From Pseudomonas parakoreensis (GTDB lineage: Bacteria > Pseudomonadota > Gammaproteobacteria > Pseudomonadales > Pseudomonadaceae): 64,000 nucleotides of DNA. The notes under the pieces are model-generated. The model worked only from the letters and a program-made list of their open reading frames with translations. It had not been told where the DNA came from and made no database searches. The stretch is from the NCBI RefSeq assembly GCF_021602155.1, contig NZ_BQHY01000001.1, positions 536,690 to 600,689 on the forward strand. The letters are read 5' to 3'. A program made the translations under genes and the position numbers. Numbering within the stretch: the first letter of the stretch is position 1; every line of letters starts with the position of its first letter. Positions 7,460 through 19,573 of this stretch are shown here, in pieces.

Positions 7460-9054
7460 ATGGCCCGTGATTCCCTGCTCAGCCTGCCGCTGCCCGCGCC
7501 GCCCCTGAAACGTCATCGGACGTGGCCAAGCCTCAACCAACGCCTGTTGCCCTGGCTGCTGCCAGTCAGCCTGTTCGCTCTGTGGTGGCTGGCCGCGCGC
7601 AATCAATGGATGAGCGAACAGATTCTGCCGGCGCCATCGCTGGTGTGGAACAGCGCCATCGAGCTGTCCCAGGGCGAGCTGTGGAGTCATTTGTGGATCA
7701 GCCTGCAACGCCTGCTCCGGGGCTTGCTGGCCGGCATCTGCGCGGGTGCGGTGCTGGGGGCCGCACTGGGTTTCAGCCGGCGCCTCGAACGGTTGGTGTT
7801 TCCGACCTTCGCCGGTCTGGCACAGGTGCCAACGCTGGCGTGGATTCCGCTGTTCATGGTGTTTTTCGGCATCGGCGAAGTGTTGAAACTGGTGGTGCTG
7901 ATCAAGGCCATCGTGGTGCCGGTGACCCTGCACACCTTGGTCGGCGTTCGAGATGCGCAACCGAAACTGCGCGAAGCCGCCGCCGTGTTGCGCCTGCCGT
8001 CGTACTTGCTGATCCGGCGTCTGGTGCTGCCCGCCGCACTGCCAGCGTTCATGGCCGGCGTACGCCTGGCCCTGGCCGCTGGCTGGACGTCCTTGCTGGC
8101 GGTGGAGCTGTTGGCGTCCAGCGAAGGCATCGGTTACCTGATGGTCTGGGCACGGCAACTGTTCATGCTCGACATCGTGTTCGTGTGCATCGTGGTTATC
8201 GGTGTGCTCGGCGTGGCGATGGATCGCGGCATCGGTTTTCTCGACCGCAAACTGGTGCACTGGCCGCACCCGGCCACCGCAGAAATCCGCGGTGGCCCGC
8301 GCTATGAAGGCTGGCAGCGGCTGCAACCGTGGCTGTTGCCGCTGAGCCTGATCGGTTTGTGGCAAGTGGCGAGCGATCAGCAATGGGTCGATGCGAACAT
8401 CCTGGTCAGCCCGTTCGCGGTGCTGGAAACAACAAAAAACGGTTTGCTCGACGGCACGCTGATCAGCGGCATGGCCTTGAGTCTCGGTCGTACCCTTGGC
8501 GGCTTGCTGCTGGGCGGCGGACTCGGTTTCGCCCTCGGCTTGCTGCTGGGGCTTTCACGCACCAGCGAACGACTGCTCGGCCCGACCCTCGCCGCCCTGC
8601 GGCAGATTGCGATTTTCGCCTGGGTGCCGATGCTCACCGCGTGGTTCGGTTTGGGTGAATTGGCGAAGTGGGTGTTCGTCGCCCTCGCCGCGTTCTTTCC
8701 GTTGTTCATCGCCACTCAGCGTAGCGTCGCCAGTCTCTCGCCACACCTGAATGAAGTCGCGCAGGTACTGCGCCTGAGCCTCGGCCAGCGCCTGCGCCGT
8801 CTGGTGCTGCCGGGCGCGGCGCCGGGGATTTTTGCCGGGCTGCGCCTGAGTCTGATCTACGCCTGGCTCGGCACCATCGGCGCCGAATACTTCATGCCGT
8901 CCAACGGCGGCATCGGCAGCCAGATGATCGGCGCCCAACAACTGCTGCGCATGGACCTGATCATGGCCGGAATGCTGCTGGTCGGCCTCACCGGCGCCCT
9001 GCTCAACCTCATCGGCCAACGCCTGGAAATTCGCGCCACTCGCTGGAGACACGC

Positions 9055-9058
<4 letters not shown>
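7460..9058 (+). CDS. atsB: AtsB, fused double-domain ABC permease
   Basis: This 532-residue inner-membrane protein contains two consecutive SsuC/TauC-type permease domains (about residues 25-260 and 280-530). Each has its own cytoplasmic coupling loop: EAAAVLRLPSYLLIRRLVLP in the first half and EVAQVLRLSLGQRLRRLVLP in the second. Usual sulfonate permeases are about 260 residues and dimerise; this gene encodes the dimer as one chain. The start has GGAGG about 6 bases upstream. Its TGA overlaps the atsC ATG (ATGA), so the two are translationally coupled. It would import sulfate esters delivered by AtsR. Confidence 0.92.
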
Positions 9059-11495
<2,437 letters not shown>

Positions 11496-11513
11496 AACGG
11501 CCAGAACCACCGC

Positions 11514-11607
11514 TATCGCTGGCAAGCCAGCTCCCCCAAGGCTCAATGTCGTTCACAAATCCTTTGAATGACACTGAAACCTGTGGGAGCTGGCTTGCCA
11601 GCGATGA
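11514..11607. repeat. REP pair, family A (inverted)
   Basis: Inverted family A arms lie between the convergent ends of atsA and the desaturase gene. The left arm has one change (CTCCCCCA). Confidence 0.88.
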
Positions 11608-11625
11608 GGCCCTCAAACTCAGCTA

Positions 11626-12699
11626 TCAAGCCCGGGCAGTGCGCACCTCTTCCTGCACCACCTCATCCCTGCGAACAAACCGGTTAGCCCGCCCAAACGT
11701 GCCGAAATCATTGAACCGCACGCCCATCTCACGCATCACCTTGTGCGCCACCGGCACAGTCATCTGCCGGATGTAAAACGGTTCCTTCACCACGAAATGA
11801 TGAATGCCGTGGCTGCTGCCGAAGTTGAAGCAGAACGCCTGCAGCGGCCACAGCCACCACGGATTGAGCACTTGGCATTGCTGCAGCACGTTGCCCGCCT
11901 CGATGTCGCCGTAGTAATGCATGTTCGAGCTGATGAAGTGCAGGCAAAAGGTGCGCAGCACGTTCGGGCCGATGATCACCACTGCCGCGATGTCGATCAC
12001 CTGCATCACTGACAACGTGGTCGCCGACCATTCGATCGGCGAACCCACGAGGTAAGCCACGCCATTTGCCGCGTGGAAGCCGAGAAACACGTACCACGCG
12101 CCCCAGTGCAGCAGCGCCAGTGGCGCATAGACTTTCAGGGTGCGTTTGATGATGTTGATTTTGTGGGCCCAGGTCTTGGCCCGCAGCATGCGGATGAACG
12201 CCGACATGACGTTGTCGCCGACCATCAGCAATCGCGCAAAACCCCATGGTTCGCCGTTGGTGATTGCGCGCTCTTCCATGTCGGTTTCAGTGCCGGACAC
12301 CTTATGGTGATTGAGGTGCAGATGGCGACGGATCCACGGATTGATCGTGCTCGGCCGCGCCAGCCACACCAGGCCCATCATCAGGTTGTGCGGCACGCGC
12401 TGCTTGCGGAAATACATGCTGTGGATCAGGTCGTGCTCCAGCTCGTGGGTCAGGGAGGCGAAAAACGCGTTGAGCAACAGACACACCCACCACGCCATGT
12501 GGCCAGTGACGTACAGCGTCGCCGAACCGATCATCCCGACCAGGGCAAAAGCCAGAATCCCCGCACCGAGAGCGTCCTGATGCTGCAGGATCGGGTAGCG
12601 CTCACGCAGTTCGACGCCTTTGGCCAGCACCACTTCGCGAATATGCGCTGATCGCTGGGCAGCATTGTGTCGCTGGGGACTTGCAGAAGTACGGTCCAT
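11626..12699 (-). CDS. Membrane fatty-acid desaturase-family protein
   Basis: This 357-residue integral-membrane di-iron protein has three histidine clusters: HELEHD near residue 95, HLHLNHH near 135, and GIHHF near 305. Four hydrophobic segments lie between them (for example near 50-80, 205-225 and 235-250). This is the layout of membrane desaturases and hydroxylases acting on acyl chains. I cannot name the substrate. The divergent AraC-type gene 100 bases away probably regulates it. A second, different desaturase (DesA type) lies at 25225, so the two are unlikely to be redundant copies. Confidence 0.82.
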   Translation of the reverse strand: MDRTSASPQRHNAAQRSAHIREVVLAKGVELRERYPILQHQDALGAGILAFALVGMIGSATLYVTGHMAWWVCLLLNAFFASLTHELEHDLIHSMYFRKQRVPHNLMMGLVWLARPSTINPWIRRHLHLNHHKVSGTETDMEERAITNGEPWGFARLLMVGDNVMSAFIRMLRAKTWAHKINIIKRTLKVYAPLALLHWGAWYVFLGFHAANGVAYLVGSPIEWSATTLSVMQVIDIAAVVIIGPNVLRTFCLHFISSNMHYYGDIEAGNVLQQCQVLNPWWLWPLQAFCFNFGSSHGIHHFVVKEPFYIRQMTVPVAHKVMREMGVRFNDFGTFGRANRFVRRDEVVQEEVRTARA

Positions 12700-12799
12700 G
12701 CTTCCATCCTCTGTTTATTGATGTTCGCATCCTGCCCTGCGAACGCTTTATTGATGGTAGCCGTGAACGCCAACCTGTTGACCGGAAGCGCCAATCAGC

Positions 12800-13804
12800 A
12801 TGAAGGAACCGACCTCACTCGCCAGCTGGACCCGTGCCTTGCGCAAGCAACTCGATGCGCTGGGGCTGGACAGTATCGGCCTGTGCCAACAGGCCGGGCT
12901 CGACCCACAGTTGATGGACGACCCGAACGCGCGTTATCCGTTGTCCGGCACCACGCGCCTGTGGCAACTGGCGGTGCAGTTCAGCGGGGATCCGGCGATC
13001 GGTCTGCGAGTGTCGCGGTTCGTCAGCCCGACCACGTTCCATGCGCTCGGTTACGCGCTGGTGGCCAGCGGCAGCCTGCGTGAGGTGTTCGAGCGCATCG
13101 TGCGTTATCACCCGGTGGTCAGCGATGCGCTGGAGCTGGAGCTGAGCCGCAGCGACGACCGTTACCTGTTTCGTCTGAAGATTCCGTCAGGCAATCCGGC
13201 GCCGGCTTTCGAAGCCATCGACGCGTTTGCCGCGATCTATGTGCGCACCTGCCGCAATCGCCTCGGTCGCGACTACGCACCGCTGGCGGTCTACCTGCGC
13301 CGCCCGGAACCCTCCGATGCACATCAATGGCACAAAGTGTTCCGCGCCCCGGTGCATTTTTCCTGCGCCGAGGATCGCCTGGAGTTCTCCCTTACCGACT
13401 TCGACAGCCACCTCGACGACGCCAACCCGGAACTGGCCGAACACAACGAAGCGGTGCTCAAGCGCACCCTGGCCCAGCTCCAACCGCTGACCTGGGAGCG
13501 CAAGGTGCGCGACGCCATCGAAGAGCAACTGCCTGAAGGCGAACCTAGCGCCGAACGCATCGCCCAGGCCTTGCACCTGAGCCTGCGCAGCCTGCAACGG
13601 CACTTGGCGGATGAGGGCTGTCGCTTCGACACGCTGCTCAACGAGAGCCGCGAAAACCTTGCGCTGCTGCACCTGCGCGATCCGCAATGTTCGTTGAGTG
13701 AAGTCAGTTACCTGCTGGGATTTGCCGACACCAGCAGCTTCAGCCGCGCGTTCAAGCGCTGGACGGGAATGACGCCGGGGCAGTTTCGCGATCAGTTGCG
13801 CTGA
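12800..13804 (+). CDS. AraC-family transcriptional regulator (OruR-like, with Arabinose_bd-type N-domain)
   Basis: This 334-residue protein has an N-terminal effector domain of the kind found in OruR/ArgR-like AraC proteins (residues about 20-210, including FVSPTTFHALGYAL). The C-terminal double helix-turn-helix follows (about 235-334: IAQALHLSLRSLQRHLADEG and FADTSSFSRAFKRWTGMTPGQFR). It is divergent from the desaturase gene and probably controls it. No recognisable ribosome-binding site decides the start, but the frame and family length support ATG 12800. Confidence 0.87.
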   Translation: MKEPTSLASWTRALRKQLDALGLDSIGLCQQAGLDPQLMDDPNARYPLSGTTRLWQLAVQFSGDPAIGLRVSRFVSPTTFHALGYALVASGSLREVFERIVRYHPVVSDALELELSRSDDRYLFRLKIPSGNPAPAFEAIDAFAAIYVRTCRNRLGRDYAPLAVYLRRPEPSDAHQWHKVFRAPVHFSCAEDRLEFSLTDFDSHLDDANPELAEHNEAVLKRTLAQLQPLTWERKVRDAIEEQLPEGEPSAERIAQALHLSLRSLQRHLADEGCRFDTLLNESRENLALLHLRDPQCSLSEVSYLLGFADTSSFSRAFKRWTGMTPGQFRDQLR

Positions 13805-13838
13805 TTGATCCGGAATGTGTGCTGAACCTACTGGCCTC

Positions 13839-13928
13839 TTCGCGGGCAAGCCCGCTCCCACAGTGTCCGTGTCGTACTCAAAGCTCATGTACGCCCGATA
13901 TCCTGTGGGAGCGGGCTTGCCCGCGAAG
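13839..13928. repeat. REP pair, family A' (inverted)
   Basis: Two inverted TTCGCGGGCAAGCCCGCTCC arms lie between the AraC gene and the convergent sensor-kinase gene. This is a sequence variant of family A, with GGGC/GCCC in place of TGGC/GCCA. Confidence 0.88.
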
Positions 13929-13935
13929 GCGCCCG

Positions 13936-15321
13936 TCAGACAACCTCAAAACCCAGCTCGAACACCGTACCTGCAGCATCACTGCTCACCCGCACCCGCC
14001 CGCCATGCAACTGCATGATCGACTGCACAATCGCCAGCCCCAGCCCACCCGAATCTCCAGGCTGCGCCCGAGAAGGGTCGACGCGATAGAAGCGGTCGAA
14101 CAGTTTGCCCAGATGTTCTGGCGCAATCACCGGGCCGTGGTTGTGTACCTGCAACCAACACACACCCGCCTCATCACGGCGGCGCAGGCTGATCGGCGTG
14201 CCTTCATCGGCGTGGCGCACCGCGTTGGCCAGCAGATTACCCAGGGCGCGTTGCAGCAGTTGCTGGTCGGCCAACAGTTCGCCGTGCAGCTGGTTTTCCA
14301 GGCGCAACTGACGATCATCGGCCAAGGCTTCGAAGTAGTCGCACAGCTCGCTGCCGAGGCTGTGCAGATCCAGGGTTTGCAAGTCGAGCGCGCGCTCCGC
14401 CTGTTCGGCGCGGGCGAGGAACATCAGGTTTTCGGCCATGCGCTTGAGGCGTTCGAATTCTTCCATGTTCGAGGCCAGCAGCTCCTGATACTCCGCCGTG
14501 CTGCGCGGATGGTTCAGCGCCTGACCGTTGCTGGCGAGCAAGGTGTGCAAAGGCGTGCGGATCTCATGGGCCAGATCGGCCGAAAACTGCGACAGCCGCT
14601 GCACGCTGTGGTCCAGCCGCGCGAGCATGCCGTTGAGCGCCTGCACCGGTTCGAGCAGTTCGGCGGGGGTGCCGCTGGCGGGCAGACGCTGGTCGAGGCT
14701 GCGCAGATCAATGCCGCGCACCGCCGCGCTTAACTGGCGCAACGGTTGCAGGCCACGGCGCAGCAGCACCAGCCCCAGCGCGAACGCCAGCAACGCACCG
14801 AGCCCGACGGCCAAGTACAGGCGCAAGCGATAACTGGCGAGCATCTGTTCCCGTTCAGTGAGCACCTTGCCGGCGATCACCGTCAGCGGCTCGCCGTTCG
14901 GCCCTTGAGCGTCACCGGACAACAGCGCCAGCTCGGCGCCGTCCGGCGCCTGCCAGGTCAGCACATCGCGACGCTGCGGCGTTTGCTCGCGTGCGATTGC
15001 GTTCAATGGCGGCAACTCACGCTGGCGCGGATTGATCGCGATCACGTTCGAGCCATCGGCGCGCCGCACCAGCAACAGGCTGTCGAGGTTACCGAGCATG
15101 TTCTGATAGAGACGTGGCCGCGCCTGTAAAGCGCCGAGGCTATCGCTGTCGGCGAGCAAGGCGCGCACTTGCTCCAGGCGGCCAAGCAACGCCAGATCAT
15201 CCCGGTAGGCGATCTCCGAGTCGAGCGAGCGGTAGAGAAACACACCGATCGCACTCAACACCAACGCGCAGACCACGGCGAACGCCAGCGCCAGACGCCA
15301 GGCGATCGACCTAGACCGCAT
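13936..15321 (-). CDS. Sensor histidine kinase, heavy-metal/oxidative-stress type (HprS-like)
   Basis: This 461-residue inner-membrane kinase has TM1 at about 8-30, a periplasmic domain at about 31-165, TM2 at about 168-188, a HAMP region, and a dimerisation/phosphoacceptor helix with His252 in [14 protein letters not shown]. The ATP-binding N-box is [11 protein letters not shown], with G-boxes in [11 protein letters not shown]. It belongs to the CusS/CopS/IrlS group. It overlaps the end of the response-regulator gene by 11 bases. The divergent target genes include hydroxyisourate hydrolase, the known target of E. coli HprSR (YedVW), so an HprS-like role sensing periplasmic oxidants is the best inference. 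Copper sensing is the alternative. Confidence 0.88.
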   Translation of the reverse strand: MRSRSIAWRLALAFAVVCALVLSAIGVFLYRSLDSEIAYRDDLALLGRLEQVRALLADSDSLGALQARPRLYQNMLGNLDSLLLVRRADGSNVIAINPRQRELPPLNAIAREQTPQRRDVLTWQAPDGAELALLSGDAQGPNGEPLTVIAGKVLTEREQMLASYRLRLYLAVGLGALLAFALGLVLLRRGLQPLRQLSAAVRGIDLRSLDQRLPASGTPAELLEPVQALNGMLARLDHSVQRLSQFSADLAHEIRTPLHTLLASNGQALNHPRSTAEYQELLASNMEEFERLKRMAENLMFLARAEQAERALDLQTLDLHSLGSELCDYFEALADDRQLRLENQLHGELLADQQLLQRALGNLLANAVRHADEGTPISLRRRDEAGVCWLQVHNHGPVIAPEHLGKLFDRFYRVDPSRAQPGDSGGLGLAIVQSIMQLHGGRVRVSSDAAGTVFELGFEVV

Positions 15322-15991
15322 CGTCGGGCGCCTCCAGCTGATAGCCGACGCCGCGCACGGTGTGAATCAGTTTCGGCATGAACGGGTCATCGACCTTGGC
15401 CCGCAGGCGGCGCACCGCGACTTCGACCATGTTGGTGTCGCTGTCGAAATTGAGGTTCCACACCTGCGAGGCGATCAGCGTGCGCGACAGCACTTCGCCC
15501 TGGCGACTGGCGAGCAGTTGCAGCAGGGCGAATTCCTTGTTGGTCAGGGCAATGCGCTGGCCGCCGCGACTGACTCGACGCCGCAGCACGTCGATTTCCA
15601 GATCGGCGATGCTGTAGGACTCGGCCTCGCGCAATGGCCCGCGGCGCAGCAGCGTACGCACCCGCGCGAGCAACTCGGCGAAGGCGAAGGGTTTGAGCAG
15701 ATAGTCGTCGGCGCCGAGTTCGAGGCCGCGTACGCGGTCTTCGATGGCATCCTTGGCGGTCAGGAACAACACCGGCGTGGCGCCGCGCTGGCGGATCAGT
15801 TGCAGCAATTGCCAGCCATTGAGGCCCGGCAGCATCACGTCGAGGATGATCAGGTCGTAGGCCTGCTGCTCGATGAAATAGCGCCCATCGAGGCCATTGA
15901 GCGCCACGTCCACGGCAAACCCCGATTCGCCCAGGCCCTTGGCCAGGAAATTCGCGGTTTTGGCTTCATCTTCTACGACCAGCAAACGCAT
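15311..15991 (-). CDS. OmpR-family response regulator (HprR/CusR-like)
   Basis: This 226-residue protein has a receiver domain with acidic pocket Glu7/Asp8, phosphoacceptor Asp51 in [10 protein letters not shown] and Lys in LLKPFAF. The C-terminal winged helix (about 125-222) ends with [14 protein letters not shown] and [15 protein letters not shown] 15991 follows GAGGTG; a start at 16015 would add eight residues without a site. Upstream lies a perfect 7-2-7 inverted repeat typical of CusR/HprR boxes (16046-16061), so it probably binds there. It would activate both its own operon and the divergent haem-binding/hiuH pair. Confidence 0.92.
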   Translation of the reverse strand: MRLLVVEDEAKTANFLAKGLGESGFAVDVALNGLDGRYFIEQQAYDLIILDVMLPGLNGWQLLQLIRQRGATPVLFLTAKDAIEDRVRGLELGADDYLLKPFAFAELLARVRTLLRRGPLREAESYSIADLEIDVLRRRVSRGGQRIALTNKEFALLQLLASRQGEVLSRTLIASQVWNLNFDSDTNMVEVAVRRLRAKVDDPFMPKLIHTVRGVGYQLEAPDDAV

Positions 15992-16045
15992 GGCACACCT
16001 CGATTGATCAGGCACACAGGCTAGGCGCCTTCGACGGCGTTGCCC

Positions 16046-16061
16046 ATTACAAACTTGTAAT
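16046..16061. promoter_or_regulatory. Response-regulator box ATTACAA-AC-TTGTAAT
   Basis: A perfect 7-2-7 inverted repeat lies in the 136-base divergent region between the response regulator and the haem-binding-type gene. It resembles the E. coli HprR/CusR box (ATTACAAAATTGTAAT as I recall). Its position, about 55 bases from the regulator start and 67 from the divergent gene, suits an activator site shared by both promoters. Confidence 0.75.
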
Positions 16062-16127
16062 CCGACTGACGGAGTTCTGACGAAGACCGCCGATTAAGGT
16101 GACGACCTTAGCTTTTGGAGCCTGTCC

Positions 16128-16613
16128 ATGACCGTCAAATACCTTGCAGCCAGCCTCGCCCTCGGCCTCAGCGCCAGCGCTTTCGCCGCCCCTGAACTGC
16201 CGCGTCACGCTGACATCGACCTGAAAACCGCACGCCTGCTGGCCGACAACGCACTGAGCAATTGCACCGCGACGGTATCGGTGCTCGACCGTGGCGGCAA
16301 CGTGCTGGTGACCCTGCGCGGCGACGGCATCGGCCCGCACAATACCGCGGCCAGCCAGCGCAAGGCTTACACCGCGCTGTCGACGAAAACCCCGACCCGG
16401 CTGTTCGCCGAGCGCGCCCGCAGCAACCCGGAAACCGCCAACCTCAACACCCTCGACGAGCTGTTGTTGCTCGGCGGCGGGATTCCGTTGTTCGCCGGCA
16501 ATGAGTTGGTCGGCGCCATGGGCGTGGCCGGTTCCGGCGGCGGCGAGCAGGACGAAAACTGTGCCATCAAGGCCGCCGAAAAGGCCGGCCTGACCCTTAC
16601 CCGTTCCCAATAA
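16128..16613 (+). CDS. Periplasmic GlcG/HbpS-family (haem-binding-type) protein
   Basis: This 161-residue protein has a signal peptide ending near SAFA-AP (about residue 20). The mature domain is of the GlcG/HbpS (DUF336) type, with DRGGNVLVTLRGDG and the conserved C-terminal GGGIPLFAGNELVGAMGVAG. Some family members bind haem and signal redox stress; binding here is inferred. It is 11 bases upstream of hiuH and shares its promoter region with the HprRS-like system, so it is likely an exported stress protein. Confidence 0.85.
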   Translation: MTVKYLAASLALGLSASAFAAPELPRHADIDLKTARLLADNALSNCTATVSVLDRGGNVLVTLRGDGIGPHNTAASQRKAYTALSTKTPTRLFAERARSNPETANLNTLDELLLLGGGIPLFAGNELVGAMGVAGSGGGEQDENCAIKAAEKAGLTLTRSQ

Positions 16614-16624
16614 GGAGACTGACC

Positions 16625-17035
16625 ATGACCACCCTGCGCATGACCTTCGCCGCACTCGGCCTGAGTGCCTTCTCCGGCCTGGCGCTGGCCGCCGGCAATC
16701 CACTGAGCGTGCACGTGCTCAACCTGGAAAACGGCCTGCCCTCGCCGGGCGTCAATGTGACGCTGGAAAAACACGTCGGCCAGAACTGGCAGCCACTGGC
16801 CCAGGGCACCACCAACGAGCAGGGACGCATCGCCGAACTGTTCCCGGCCAAACAGCCTTTCGAAGCGGGCGAATACCGGGTGGTGTTCAAGACCGGCGAG
16901 TATTTCGAGAAGAACAAGCGCGAGACGTTTTTCCCGGAGATCCCGGTGATTTTCCAGGTGAAGCAGACTGACCAGCACTACCACATCCCGTTGCTGCTCA
17001 GCCCTTACGGTTTCTCGACCTATCGCGGCTCGTAA
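16625..17035 (+). CDS. hiuH: 5-hydroxyisourate hydrolase, periplasmic (transthyretin-like)
   Basis: This 136-residue protein has a signal peptide (about 22 residues, ending LALA-AG) and a complete transthyretin-like domain: LSVHVLNLENG near the start, YRVVFKTGEYF, FFPEIPV, HYHIPLLLSPYGFSTYRGS at the end. The terminal YRGS tetrapeptide separates true hydroxyisourate hydrolases from transthyretins. It converts 5-hydroxyisourate, a urate oxidation product, to OHCU. Like the E. coli enzyme it is exported. In E. coli the gene is controlled by HprSR, matching the two-component genes upstream. AAGGAG precedes ATG 16625. No other urate-pathway gene is in the window. Confidence 0.93.
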   Translation: MTTLRMTFAALGLSAFSGLALAAGNPLSVHVLNLENGLPSPGVNVTLEKHVGQNWQPLAQGTTNEQGRIAELFPAKQPFEAGEYRVVFKTGEYFEKNKRETFFPEIPVIFQVKQTDQHYHIPLLLSPYGFSTYRGS

Positions 17036-17092
17036 GCCACACTCCTGCAGGTTCTGTGGTTTGCCTCAAAGATCATGGATAGTTGAGAACCC

Positions 17093-17183
17093 TGTGGGAG
17101 CTGGCTTGCCAGCGATGGCATCAGTTCAGCAAGCATGCATGTCGACTGATGCACCGCAATCGCTGGCAAGCCAGCTCCCACAG
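17093..17183. repeat. REP pair, family A (inverted, opposite arm order)
   Basis: Family A arms lie between the convergent hiuH and Crp-type genes, with about 40 bases between them. The TGTGGGAGCTGGCTTGCC arm comes first here, the reverse of the other family A pairs. Confidence 0.88.
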
Positions 17184-17200
17184 TGGAATGGTGTGAGTTT

Positions 17201-17881
17201 TCAGACAGTGGCGACGGCGCGCAATCGCTCGGCATCGAGAATCTCGATCTCGCCATACCCCAACCCGATAATCCCCTGCCCCTGTAAATCTTTGAGGATC
17301 TGATTGGTAGTCTGGCGTGACAGCGAGAGCATCGACGCCAGCTGTTCCTGAGGCAATTGCAGGACCCGGCGTGGCGCATCGATTTCACCGTAGCCCTCGG
17401 CGATCATCAGCAATCGATGCGCCAGGCGAGCCGGGGCCGGCAGCAGGCTCAACTGTTCGAGGTTGATAAAGGTCAAGCGCAGTTTGTGGCTCATCAGCAA
17501 TGCCAGATGGCGCCAGTACACCGGTTGTTCATCGAGGATTTTCAGCAGCGTGGCCTGCGGGATATTCAGCAGCGTGCACGGCCCGACTGCATACGCATCG
17601 TGAGTGCGTGGCTGACCGTCGAACAGGCAGATTTCGCCGAACCAGTGCGGTGCCTCCACCAGGCTCAGCAACGCCTCCTTGCCCTGCTCGCTCACCGCGC
17701 CGATGCGAATCGCGCCGTCGAGAACCGCGTACAACCCGCAGGGCGGATCACCGCGCTGGAACAAGCGCTGCCCCGCCGTCAGCCGCCGCTCCCGGGCCGC
17801 CGCCAGCAGACTATCCTGAAAGGATGTCGGCAGATGACTGAACCATTGCCCGGTCATCAGCCGTGAACGCTTATCCATCAT
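17201..17881 (-). CDS. Crp/Fnr-family transcriptional regulator
   Basis: This protein of about 226 residues has an N-terminal cyclic-nucleotide-binding-type beta-roll (FQRGDPPCGLYAVLDGAIRIG, then HWFGEICLFDG), a dimer helix (WRHLALLMSHKLRLTF) and a C-terminal winged helix-turn-helix (QEQLASMLSLSRQTTNQILKDL). No Cys cluster for an Fe-S centre is present, so it is not Fnr proper. ATG 17881 is preceded by GGGAG; a longer frame to 17941 has no such site. It is divergent from the Mpo1-like gene (82 bases apart), a possible target. The ligand is unknown. Confidence 0.88.
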   Translation of the reverse strand: MMDKRSRLMTGQWFSHLPTSFQDSLLAAARERRLTAGQRLFQRGDPPCGLYAVLDGAIRIGAVSEQGKEALLSLVEAPHWFGEICLFDGQPRTHDAYAVGPCTLLNIPQATLLKILDEQPVYWRHLALLMSHKLRLTFINLEQLSLLPAPARLAHRLLMIAEGYGEIDAPRRVLQLPQEQLASMLSLSRQTTNQILKDLQGQGIIGLGYGEIEILDAERLRAVATV

Positions 17882-17963
17882 GATCACTCCCAACTGTCGC
17901 CTGCCTGACAGAGCGAACACCGAACCCGAGGCATGCTGCACGCACCCTACAGGAGGAACAACA

Positions 17964-18491
17964 ATGAAAAGCCTCGTCGACCATCTCAGTCAATACGCCG
18001 CCTACCACCGCGACCCGCGCAACATCGCCAGCCACTTTATCGGCATTCCGCTGATCGTGGTGGCGGTGGCCGTTTTATTGTCGCGACCAGCGTGGTCACT
18101 GGGCGGCTTGTGGATCTCTCCGACGGTGCTCTTGGCGCTGGCCTCGGCATGGTTTTATCTGCGCCTGGAAGTGAAACTCGGCGTGTTGATGACGGTGCTG
18201 ATGGGCCTGTCGGTCTGGGCCGGACATGCATTGGCGCAGCAGAGCACGATGGTCTGGCTCAGCAGCGGGCTGGCGATGTTTGTGATTGGCTGGGTGATCC
18301 AGTTTGTCGGGCACCACTACGAGGGGCGTAAACCGGCGTTTGTCGATGATGTCAGCGGGTTGATTGTCGGGCCGCTGTTTGTCGTGGCCGAAGTGGCGTT
18401 CATGCTGGGAATGCGCCACGAGTTGAAAGCTCAGATCGAGGCGCGGGCGGGGGTGGTGCGGGTCAATCCGAATCGCAATGCGGCGGCTTAG
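17964..18491 (+). CDS. Mpo1-like (DUF962) membrane protein
   Basis: This 175-residue protein has four hydrophobic segments. It begins with HLSQYAAYHRDPRNIASHFIG, the conserved His-containing start of the YGL010w/Mpo1 family, with a later histidine group QFVGHHYEGRKPA. Yeast Mpo1 is an iron-dependent dioxygenase acting in alpha-oxidation of 2-hydroxy fatty acids. The bacterial role is unproven, but the histidines are retained. AGGAGGA lies about 7 bases before the ATG. Confidence 0.85.
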   Translation: MKSLVDHLSQYAAYHRDPRNIASHFIGIPLIVVAVAVLLSRPAWSLGGLWISPTVLLALASAWFYLRLEVKLGVLMTVLMGLSVWAGHALAQQSTMVWLSSGLAMFVIGWVIQFVGHHYEGRKPAFVDDVSGLIVGPLFVVAEVAFMLGMRHELKAQIEARAGVVRVNPNRNAAA

Positions 18492-18498
18492 GCCGCTT

Positions 18499-18576
18499 TA
18501 AAAGATCGCAGCCTGCGGCAGCTCCTACAGGAGAAACGCATTCCAATGTAGGAGCTGCCGCAGGCTGCGATCTTTT
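18499..18576. repeat. REP pair, family B (inverted)
   Basis: Inverted AAGATCGCAGCCTGCGGCAG-type arms, close together, lie between the convergent Mpo1-like gene and cysA. The 18-base loop and flanking A/T runs make a strong bidirectional terminator-like structure. Confidence 0.9.
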
Positions 18577-18580
18577 GACT

Positions 18581-19570
18581 TTAGAGGCTGGCGACTTTCT
18601 GCCAGACCTTCGGCTTGAAGAACAGGGTTTCACCCTTGGCCAGACCGATCAGGCTGTCGTGATCCTTCACCACTTCGGCCTCGATCAGGTCCGTTTGCCC
18701 TTCCACCTTCAACGTCACCCGTGTGGTCGCGCCCAGCGGCCGGATATCGCGCACTTCAGCGGCGTGGTGATCTTCCAGCTCATGTTTGGACAACGACACT
18801 TCGTGCGGACGGAACAGCACGTGGTTGTCGTCGCTGAGCAACAAGCGGTTGGAGTCGCCGAGGAAGTGATAAACGAAGTCGCTGGCCGGGTTTTCGTAGA
18901 CGTCACCCGGTGAGCCGATCTGTTCGATCACGCCTTTGTTCATCACCACGATGCGATCGGCGACTTCCATCGCTTCTTCCTGGTCGTGGGTCACGAATAC
19001 CGACGTCAGGTTGATGTCTTCGTGCAGGCGCGCCAGCCAGCGACGCAGCTCTTTACGCACCTTGGCGTCGAGGGCGCCGAACGGTTCGTCGAGCAGCAGC
19101 ACTTTCGGCTCCACCGCCAGAGCACGAGCCAGGGCGATACGCTGACGCTGGCCGCCGGACAGTTGCTCCGGGTAGCGATCGGCCAACCAGTCCAGCTGCA
19201 CCATGTTCAGCAGTTCGTGGACCTTGGTCGCGATCTGGCTTTCGCTCGGGCGCTGGTTTTTCGGTTTCATGCGCAGGCCGAACGCGACGTTGTCGAACAC
19301 CGTCATGTGCCGGAACAGCGCGTAGTGCTGGAACACGAAACCGACGTTGCGATCACGCACGTCGTGGCCGGAGACGTCTTCGCCGTGAAAGACGATGTTG
19401 CCCTGATCCGGAGTTTCCAGGCCGGCGATGATCCGCAGCAGCGTGGTCTTGCCGCAGCCGGACGGGCCGAGCAGCGCCACCAGTTCACCGCTCTGAATGT
19501 CCAGGCTGATGTTGTCCAGCGCCTTGAACGCATTGAAATTCTTGCTGACGTTACGCACTTCGATCGACAT
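18581..19570 (-). CDS. cysA: CysA, sulfate/thiosulfate ABC transporter ATPase
   Basis: This 329-residue ATPase has Walker [11 protein letters not shown]-loop FQHYALF, signature LSGGQRQR, Walker [13 protein letters not shown] and switch His in [10 protein letters not shown]-terminal regulatory beta-domain (about 235-329) is typical of CysA/MalK. It energises sulfate uptake through CysT-CysW. It is the last gene of cysT-cysW-cysA, starting 3 bases after cysW. Confidence 0.96.
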   Translation of the reverse strand: MSIEVRNVSKNFNAFKALDNISLDIQSGELVALLGPSGCGKTTLLRIIAGLETPDQGNIVFHGEDVSGHDVRDRNVGFVFQHYALFRHMTVFDNVAFGLRMKPKNQRPSESQIATKVHELLNMVQLDWLADRYPEQLSGGQRQRIALARALAVEPKVLLLDEPFGALDAKVRKELRRWLARLHEDINLTSVFVTHDQEEAMEVADRIVVMNKGVIEQIGSPGDVYENPASDFVYHFLGDSNRLLLSDDNHVLFRPHEVSLSKHELEDHHAAEVRDIRPLGATTRVTLKVEGQTDLIEAEVVKDHDSLIGLAKGETLFFKPKVWQKVASL

Positions 19571-19573
19571 GAA

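Noticed and set aside
11626-12699. Calling this desaturase AlkB (alkane hydroxylase)
   Set aside because: The histidine boxes fit the wider membrane desaturase/hydroxylase superfamily, but the spacing, and the lack of the NYxEHYG-type motif and of rubredoxin genes nearby, do not support AlkB.
16128-17035. A urate degradation operon
   Set aside because: Only hiuH is present; no urate oxidase, OHCU decarboxylase or allantoinase gene is nearby, and the neighbours are stress-response genes.
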